A stretch of 11,564 nucleotides of DNA from the NCBI GenBank assembly GCA_002309255.1, contig DBXI01000006.1, positions 1 through 11,564 on the forward strand. Reading direction: 5' to 3'. The position numbers and the translations under genes are program-made. The notes below the pieces were generated by a model that saw nothing but the letters and a program-made list of their open reading frames with translations, did no database searches and was not told the DNA's origin. The stretch comes from Bacteroidales bacterium UBA1216 (GTDB taxonomy: Bacteria; Bacteroidota; Bacteroidia; Bacteroidales; Paludibacteraceae). This document shows positions 6,167 through 11,564 of this stretch, in pieces. The first letter of the stretch is position 1. Every line of letters starts with the position of its first letter.

Positions 6167-7948
6167 ATGAAAACATACACACTACTTGCCGGGGCATTGC
6201 TGCTGTTCGTACAGTCAGTAACAGCGGCCGATGTGACTCCGGCGTCCGATATTCCAGATTACTGGTCATCGGCAGACGGCAAGAGCGGCGAAGCTCTATG
6301 GAAAGCAATCAGTGCAGAGACCAACAAGAACTACAGAAGTATCGGGTACGACGGGCTGTACACTGCCTATAAGAAGACAGACGTCTATCCAGAGGACTCC
6401 GTAGGCAAAGCCGGCCTGCTGTGGGACATGTACGGAGAGTGCATATCGTGGAGTTCCGGCAAATGCGGTTCATACCAGGACGTATGTGACTGCTACAACC
6501 GCGAGCACAGCATCCCCCAGAGCTGGTGGGGCGGCGGCACAGGCGGGATAGGAAATGACATCTTCCACGTAGTGCCGACCGACGGCAAGATCAACGGTGT
6601 GCGGAGCAACTATGAGTACGGTATAGTGAACGGCGGAACAAACTGGGAAGGGAACAAGTTCGGCAACGCGACCAGCTGGTCAACGGACAAGAAGACCATA
6701 GCCACCCAGGCCGGCGAGACAGTTACCGGCACGGGGAAGGTGTTCGAGCCCAAGCCGCAGTACAAGGGTGATCTGGCGCGCGGCCTAATGGGTACGATCA
6801 TCAAATGGCAAACGTCCGACCTGACAACGGGTAACAACTTCTTCAGCGGCAGTTACAGTGCTTCAGGCTACTATGGTCTGACCAAGAAAGCCGTTGTACT
6901 GCTGATGAAGTGGCACAGGGAGGATCCCGTGAGCCGTAAGGAGATCGACCGCAACAACGGCATACAGCAGACGCAAGGCAACCGCAATCCGTTTATCGAC
7001 TATCCGTATCTGGCGGAGTACATATGGGGTGAGCATGCCGGCGAGACAGTAGATATGAGCAAGCTGATGGCGTCGTGTGACGACAACTTCATACCTGGGC
7101 AGAGTGACGGCAGCCGCGAGAACGCAGAGCCCGTGGATCCGGCAGAGCTCTACGAGGTGACCTGGATGGCCAACGGTGCTGTTGTGCGTACCGACAATGT
7201 GGCCAAGAACAAACGCCCGAGCTCCCTGCCCGACGCTCCGGAGTCGTGCTCGACGGAGAGTGCCCAGTTCATGGGCTGGACAGATGCCGCCATAACCGGC
7301 ACCTCAGCCGATGCACCTGCATCGCTCTACACCAAGCCTGCGGAGGTTCCGGCCGTAACGGCGGACCTGACACTGTATGCCGTATATGCAAAAGAGGAGA
7401 TAACGGAAGGTGCAGAGCCCGTATCGCTGACATACAGTGCGAACACGAACATAGAAGGCTGGCTGAACACAGCAGCGAACAAAGGCTCATACTGGCTGCT
7501 GGACTCGGGCAAGGAGCTCATATCGCCGGAGATAGACCTGTCAGGCCTGCAATCTATCCAAGCGCGTTTGCGCACATACGGCGGGACGCAGTACGACAAG
7601 TTTGAAGTACGCGCCGGTGGAGCCTCGATCGCCACGATCACGGTGTCGAACGGCAGTACGCTAACAGACTACAGCTGGACAAACACGAGAAGCCTGAGCG
7701 GTAAATCCCAACTGACCTTTACTGCGAAAGAGTCCGGCACGAACAAGGGTGTAGGATTTTCGTCCGTAACAATCGATGCGACAGGTGCGGGCGTGACATA
7801 CAGCCGGTATATCACATCGTGCCAGGAGACGACCGAGGTGGCAAACATCGTGACGGACACGCCGGCGCAGAAGGTGCTGGTAGGCGGAGAGTTGTTCATC
7901 CTGATCGGTGAGCAGCTGTTCAGCGTGCAGGGAGTGAGAGTAAGGTAA
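6167..7948 (+). CDS. Secreted endonuclease I family protein, first of three
   Basis: The 593-residue protein has a signal peptide (about 1-20, TLLAGALLLFVQSVTAA). The endonuclease I domain (His-Me finger, about 30-295) has REHSIPQSWW with likely metal-binding Glu113 and catalytic His114, DIFHVVPTDG (131-140), VRSNYEYG with Asn148, and the closing QGNRNPFIDYPYLAEYIWG. A Listeria/Bacteroides-type repeat domain follows (about 329-410, YEVTWMANG to LYAVYAKE). A beta-rich domain unlike those in the next two genes follows (about 418-545). Next is a YITSC motif, then the C-terminal tag QKVLVGGELFILIGEQLFSV, ending QGVRVR. The family cuts DNA and RNA without strong sequence preference outside the cytoplasm. 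Likely roles are nucleotide or phosphate scavenging, or destruction of extracellular DNA. It is the first gene after a strong promoter. Confidence 0.9.
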   Translation: MKTYTLLAGALLLFVQSVTAADVTPASDIPDYWSSADGKSGEALWKAISAETNKNYRSIGYDGLYTAYKKTDVYPEDSVGKAGLLWDMYGECISWSSGKCGSYQDVCDCYNREHSIPQSWWGGGTGGIGNDIFHVVPTDGKINGVRSNYEYGIVNGGTNWEGNKFGNATSWSTDKKTIATQAGETVTGTGKVFEPKPQYKGDLARGLMGTIIKWQTSDLTTGNNFFSGSYSASGYYGLTKKAVVLLMKWHREDPVSRKEIDRNNGIQQTQGNRNPFIDYPYLAEYIWGEHAGETVDMSKLMASCDDNFIPGQSDGSRENAEPVDPAELYEVTWMANGAVVRTDNVAKNKRPSSLPDAPESCSTESAQFMGWTDAAITGTSADAPASLYTKPAEVPAVTADLTLYAVYAKEEITEGAEPVSLTYSANTNIEGWLNTAANKGSYWLLDSGKELISPEIDLSGLQSIQARLRTYGGTQYDKFEVRAGGASIATITVSNGSTLTDYSWTNTRSLSGKSQLTFTAKESGTNKGVGFSSVTIDATGAGVTYSRYITSCQETTEVANIVTDTPAQKVLVGGELFILIGEQLFSVQGVRVR

Positions 7949-7974
7949 AAATTGAAAAATAAAAAAATAAAGTC

Positions 7975-9660
7975 ATGAGACGAATATTGATCATAGCCTT
8001 TGCACTGATAACGCAGATCAGCCAGGCTAACGTAGTGACCGGCGTTGCGGCCATACCTGACGGGTACTACAATGATGTGGACGGCAAGAAAGGTGCGGAC
8101 AACATTCTGAACGCCCTTCAGACGTGTATCTCAAGGAACTACAACGAGATTTCGTACAAAGGTCTGGAGTCGCACTACCTGAAGACGGACTTCTATGCCG
8201 ACACGCTGTGGGACATGTACTCGACCTGCCGGTTCGTATATGATGATGCGAACAAACCCCAGCGTGCGGTATGCGACGGCTGGAACAAGGAGCACGTATG
8301 CTGCCAGTCATGGCTGGGCAACGGTCCGATGGTGTCGGACATGTTCAATGTGTATCCGACTGACGCACGAATTAACAACCTGCGCTCGAACTATCCGTAC
8401 GGCGTTGTGTCAGGCAGCAGCAACGGCATATCCAGTGACCCGGAGAACCACGCCTTGGGCAAGCTCGGCACGTCAGCCAAGGCAGGCTACAGCGGCAAGT
8501 GCTACGAACCCGATGACCGGTACAAGGGCGATTTTGCACGTACGTTCTTCTATATGGTAGCGCGTTACCGCAACAACTCACTCAACGGCAGCGACGGCGC
8601 GAAGATGTTCACCTCCAGCCCGACGAACCTGACAGATTACAGTCTGTCGTTCCTGCTGGACTGGCACAGGAACGACCCGGTGAGCGAGAAAGAGGTGGAC
8701 AGAAACCAAGCCGTATATGGCGAGCAGAACAACCGCAATCCGTTCATCGACTATCCGGATCTGGCGGAATACATCTGGGGCGACAAGAAAGGTCAGCAAG
8801 TTGACCTGAGTACGATGACCCCGACCTGCGAGAGTGTGACACAAGTCACCAAGTACGGTGTTACGTGGATGGTGAACGGCGAGGTACTGAAGATCGACTC
8901 CGTACGTGAGGGCAGCAGACCTGCTACCCTACCCGCCGAGCCGACATCGTGCTCTGAGAGCAGCGAGAGTTTCTACGGCTGGGCTGGAGGTTCGTGGGAT
9001 GGGGTATTGCCTAACTACCTGCCGATGGATATCGATGAGTTCTCGAACATTGATTATATGCCGGCTGTGCTGTTTGATGTGACGTACCACGCCGTGTTTG
9101 CGCACAAAGAGGTGACAAGTACCGGACAAGTCCAGCGGTCAGAGACCATCAACTTCAAAGACCAAGGCTACAGCAACGGACAAGCTGTTACTTCCGTCAA
9201 ACAAGGTGATGTAACCATCACGTTCGGTCAAGGTACGGCAGGCAGCAATGTGCCCAAATATTACAACACGGGCGATGCTGTGCGTTGCTATCCGGGTAAC
9301 ACAATGACTGTGGAAGCCGAAAACATGACAGCCATCGAACTGACTTTCGGTTCGGGCGACAACACCAATCCTATATCCGCCAGCACAGGCTCGCTCAACG
9401 GCAGCAAATGGACGGGTAACGCCAACAAGGTGGTGTTCTCGGTTAGCGGCAGCAGCGGTCACCGTCGTATAGCGGCAGTCAAGACGACCCTGAACGGCAG
9501 CAGTGAGCAGATAGAATACACGAACTATCTGACGAACTGCGGAACAGCAACGGAGGTCAGCAACCATGTGGTTGATATGCCAGCAGCAAGGAAAGTGCTG
9601 CGTGACGGGCAACTGATCATCATTGTGGATGACAAAGAATACAATATCTTAGGTTTCTAA
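7975..9660 (+). CDS. Secreted endonuclease I family protein, second of three
   Basis: The 561-residue protein has a signal peptide (about 1-18, ILIIAFALITQISQA). The nuclease domain (about 25-285) has KEHVCCQSWLG (Glu106, His107), DMFNVYPTDA (122-131), LRSNYPYG with Asn139, and NNRNPFIDYPDLAEYIWG. The Listeria/Bacteroides-type repeat follows (about 293-372, KYGVTWMVNG to YHAVFAHKE), then a beta-sandwich-like domain (about 380-515) containing PKYYNTGDAVRCYPGNT, LTFGSGDNTNPISASTGS and HRRIAAVK, shared with the third protein. It ends with YLTNC and the tag RKVLRDGQLIIIVDDKEYNI plus LGF. Compared with its neighbours it has Asn125 where they have His, and QSWL instead of SWW, but the core Glu-His and Asn remain. 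It starts 26 nt after the first gene, with only an A-rich gap, so it is probably in the same operon. Confidence 0.9.
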   Translation: MRRILIIAFALITQISQANVVTGVAAIPDGYYNDVDGKKGADNILNALQTCISRNYNEISYKGLESHYLKTDFYADTLWDMYSTCRFVYDDANKPQRAVCDGWNKEHVCCQSWLGNGPMVSDMFNVYPTDARINNLRSNYPYGVVSGSSNGISSDPENHALGKLGTSAKAGYSGKCYEPDDRYKGDFARTFFYMVARYRNNSLNGSDGAKMFTSSPTNLTDYSLSFLLDWHRNDPVSEKEVDRNQAVYGEQNNRNPFIDYPDLAEYIWGDKKGQQVDLSTMTPTCESVTQVTKYGVTWMVNGEVLKIDSVREGSRPATLPAEPTSCSESSESFYGWAGGSWDGVLPNYLPMDIDEFSNIDYMPAVLFDVTYHAVFAHKEVTSTGQVQRSETINFKDQGYSNGQAVTSVKQGDVTITFGQGTAGSNVPKYYNTGDAVRCYPGNTMTVEAENMTAIELTFGSGDNTNPISASTGSLNGSKWTGNANKVVFSVSGSSGHRRIAAVKTTLNGSSEQIEYTNYLTNCGTATEVSNHVVDMPAARKVLRDGQLIIIVDDKEYNILGF

Positions 9661-9662
9661 AC

Positions 9663-11393
9663 ATGAGAAAAACACTATTTATACTCATCAACCTTGTACT
9701 GTGTGCCTCTTTCGCGTTGGCGGAAGAGATGCCAGAAGGCTACTATGACGATGTCAACGGCACCAAGGATGCCGAGCTGAAAGGCACACTCAAATCCATC
9801 ATACGCGCTCACACAGCTATCCCCTATGGCAGCGGTAGCAACTCGTCGTGGGAAGTGTTCTACTATTCCGACCAGAATGAAGAGGGCTACTGCATGGATA
9901 TGTACTGCGATGACTGGAAGAAGTTCGGTGCTCCGGGGTCTGTTGTTTCAGGCTGCAATATAGAGCACAGCTTTGCCAAATCTTGGTGGGGAGGCTCGGA
10001 AAACGATGCCTACAAGGACTGCTATCACCTCAATCCCTCGAACAGCACTGCCAATAGTGCTCGCAGCAACTACCCTTTAGGCGTGCCGGTCAAGGATTTC
10101 AAGTCCAACAGCGGTTCGCTGAAAGTAGGCAAGATGCACCACCCGACGCTGGATGTGGACTTCTGGGTGTTTGAGCCGAAAGACGAATACAAAGGCGACT
10201 TTGCGCGTGCATATTTCTATATGGCTACGTGCTACGGCAAGGACATAAACGGCAACATCGACAACGTGTGTTCCAAATACAACGGCTGGCGTTTGGACAA
10301 CAACGACGTAGGCTCTAAGTTCGCCATGCAGAACGACAACTACCTGGAGTTCCAGCCCTGGGAGCAAGAGGTGCTGATCACGTGGCACCGGCAGGATCCC
10401 GTCAGCGAGAAAGAGATCAAGCGCGCCGATGCGGTGAGCAACTTCCAACATAACAGAAACCCGTTCATCGATTATCCGTTTCTGGCAGAGTACATCTGGG
10501 GCGAGTACGCCGGTGAAGAGGTGAACATGGCACAACTGATGGCTTCGTTTGAAGACGAGTTTGTTCCAGGTATAAGCAACGGCTGGCGTGACGGCGGCTC
10601 GGTTACCCCTACCCCAAAGAAGAAATATGGCGTAACATGGTCGGTTAACGGCGAAGAGCTGCGCGTGGATTCGATCATTGAGAACAAGAAAGTGACCGCC
10701 CTACCCGACGCGCCTACATCCTGCTCTGCGGAGAGTAAGGTATTTATGGGTTGGACGACAGCAACGATCGCCGGCTCGCAGGACGAGGCACCCGAAGTAC
10801 TCTATACGGCTGCAAAGGATATACCGGCAATCACGGCCGACATCACGCTATATGCTGTATTTGCACGCCAACAAACGATCGATAACGGTTCGGTAGCAGT
10901 AGAAACGACATTCTCCTTCACTAAGACCGTTTCGTCCGTAACGCAAGACGGCGTGACGGTTGCGTTTGACCAAGCAACAGGTAGCAATCCACCGAAATAC
11001 TACGACAATGGTAGTGCTATACGCTGCTATCCGAAGAACACTATCACCGTGACAGCACAAGGCTTGACATCCATTGTATTTACCTTCGGCTCGGGAGACG
11101 GTTCGAACATGATCACCGCCAATACCGGCTCCTTCTCGTCCAATACGTGGACGGGTTCAGCCGACAAAGTGGTGTTCACCATAGGTGGCACGAGCGGAAA
11201 CCGCAGGATTGCAGGAATGAAGGTGGGATATAACGGACAAGGTTTGCAGGTTGTCACCGACCGCTATATAACCGACTGCAGCGGTACAACAGCCATCATC
11301 AATCCAACGATCACTCCTGCACGCAAAATTCTGCGCGACGGACAACTGATCATCATCTACCAGGGACGAGAGTATAATATATTGGGGTTGTAG
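9663..11393 (+). CDS. Secreted endonuclease I family protein, third of three
   Basis: The 576-residue protein has a signal peptide (about 1-20, LFILINLVLCASFALA). The nuclease domain (about 22-295) has IEHSFAKSWWGG (Glu101, His102), DCYHLNPSNS (from 119), ARSNYPLG with Asn136, and HNRNPFIDYPFLAEYIWG. The Listeria/Bacteroides-type repeat lies at about 321-404 (KYGVTWSVNG to LYAVFAR). The beta domain (about 410-525) resembles that of the second protein, with PKYYDNGSAIRCYPKNT and FTFGSGDGSNMITANTGS. It ends with YITDC and the tag RKILRDGQLIIIYQGREYNI plus LGL. It begins 2 nt after the preceding stop, which argues for co-transcription and coupled translation. The early nuclease domain differs from the other two in length and sequence, with an extra stretch around 195-220, so substrate preference may differ. 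No clear terminator hairpin follows before the next gene. Confidence 0.9.
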   Translation: MRKTLFILINLVLCASFALAEEMPEGYYDDVNGTKDAELKGTLKSIIRAHTAIPYGSGSNSSWEVFYYSDQNEEGYCMDMYCDDWKKFGAPGSVVSGCNIEHSFAKSWWGGSENDAYKDCYHLNPSNSTANSARSNYPLGVPVKDFKSNSGSLKVGKMHHPTLDVDFWVFEPKDEYKGDFARAYFYMATCYGKDINGNIDNVCSKYNGWRLDNNDVGSKFAMQNDNYLEFQPWEQEVLITWHRQDPVSEKEIKRADAVSNFQHNRNPFIDYPFLAEYIWGEYAGEEVNMAQLMASFEDEFVPGISNGWRDGGSVTPTPKKKYGVTWSVNGEELRVDSIIENKKVTALPDAPTSCSAESKVFMGWTTATIAGSQDEAPEVLYTAAKDIPAITADITLYAVFARQQTIDNGSVAVETTFSFTKTVSSVTQDGVTVAFDQATGSNPPKYYDNGSAIRCYPKNTITVTAQGLTSIVFTFGSGDGSNMITANTGSFSSNTWTGSADKVVFTIGGTSGNRRIAGMKVGYNGQGLQVVTDRYITDCSGTTAIINPTITPARKILRDGQLIIIYQGREYNILGL

Positions 11394-11400
11394 ATGAAGA

Positions 11401-11440
11401 GGATTGCGTGATCCCGTGATCCCGTAATATCGTCATCCCG
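11401..11440. repeat. Degenerate 8-bp tandem repeat
   Basis: Five consecutive octamers read GGATTGCG, TGATCCCG, TGATCCCG, TAATATCG, TCATCCCG. Two are identical and the others share most positions. They fill half of the 91-nt gap between the third nuclease gene and the next gene. No function is known. Confidence 0.6.
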
Positions 11441-11484
11441 AAATGAGCAAAAGAAAACAAACCAACAAACAAAATATAATCTTT

Positions 11485-11564
11485 ATGGCAGAAGAAAAAA
11501 TTCCATTGAACCTGTTAGCGGATTTTGCTCCGGTCTCGGCCGAGACATGGAAGAACAAGATCAT
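11485..11564 (+). CDS. mutA: Probable methylmalonyl-CoA mutase small subunit, 5' part
   Basis: The last 80 bases encode 26 residues, starting MAEEKIPLNLLADFAPVSAE and continuing TWKNKI, and the frame is open at the window edge. The pattern of a short start, then L-x-x-D-F-x-P-V-S-x-x-x-W-x-x-x-I, fits the N-terminus of the small subunit of B12-dependent methylmalonyl-CoA mutase. In Bacteroidales that enzyme interconverts succinyl-CoA and methylmalonyl-CoA on the way to propionate. Only the N-terminus is visible, so the call rests on a short match. The ATG is preceded by an A-rich stretch and TATAATCTTT. No full consensus promoter was seen, and read-through from the nuclease operon cannot be excluded. 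Confidence 0.55.
   Translation, partial: MAEEKIPLNLLADFAPVSAETWKNKI

Noticed and set aside
10077..10535. Minus-strand open frame of 152 codons
   Set aside because: It is opposite the third nuclease gene and has no recognisable features.

Overview
The window looks like a chromosomal piece from a member of the Bacteroidales (Bacteroidota), probably an uncultured gut or oral-type lineage. The reasons are: promoters of the TTTG-20 nt-TAnnTTTG type typical of this phylum, starts without Shine-Dalgarno sequences, a BspA-type leucine-rich-repeat protein, DUF6922 and DUF1016 proteins, secreted endonuclease I proteins ending in a short C-terminal tag, and what looks like the start of a methylmalonyl-CoA mutase small subunit. 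I cannot name a genus.

Left part, all on the minus strand. A bidirectional terminator (about 95-140) follows a 664-residue secreted BspA-like protein (163-2157) with 19 LRR units and a 143-bp internal segment present twice with one mismatch. Upstream of it, 2262-2461 encodes a long rod-like structured RNA ending in a terminator hairpin. It resembles the Bacteroidales 6S-like RNA (Bacteroidales-1 family). Next comes a DUF1016 (YhcG-type) PDDEXK nuclease gene broken by a one-base frameshift (2820-3885), then a small DUF6922 gene (4077-4382) that starts 2 nt after the stop of ffh (4385-5683), the signal recognition particle GTPase. Two short direct repeats occur in the same order and orientation on both sides of the DUF1016 gene, suggesting an inserted or exchangeable accessory module next to a housekeeping gene.

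Middle, 5684-6166. This is a divergent intergenic region with one well-formed promoter firing left into ffh and another firing right. Both carry the same 17-bp block over the -33 box. Short tandem repeats also lie here.

Right part, plus strand. Three tandem paralogous secreted endonuclease I (His-Me finger) proteins (6167-7948, 7975-9660, 9663-11393) are separated by 26 and 2 nt and probably form one operon. Each has a signal peptide, nuclease domain, Listeria/Bacteroides-type repeat domain, beta-rich domain and short C-terminal tag. The BspA protein carries a related tag, so four proteins here may use the same export or surface-attachment route, possibly type IX secretion. The window ends in the first 26 codons of a probable mutA (11485 onward).

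No tRNA, rRNA, insertion sequence or CRISPR array was seen. The most notable points are the tandem nuclease set with shared tags, the 6S-like RNA, the frameshifted nuclease between direct repeats, and the DUF6922 gene coupled to ffh.
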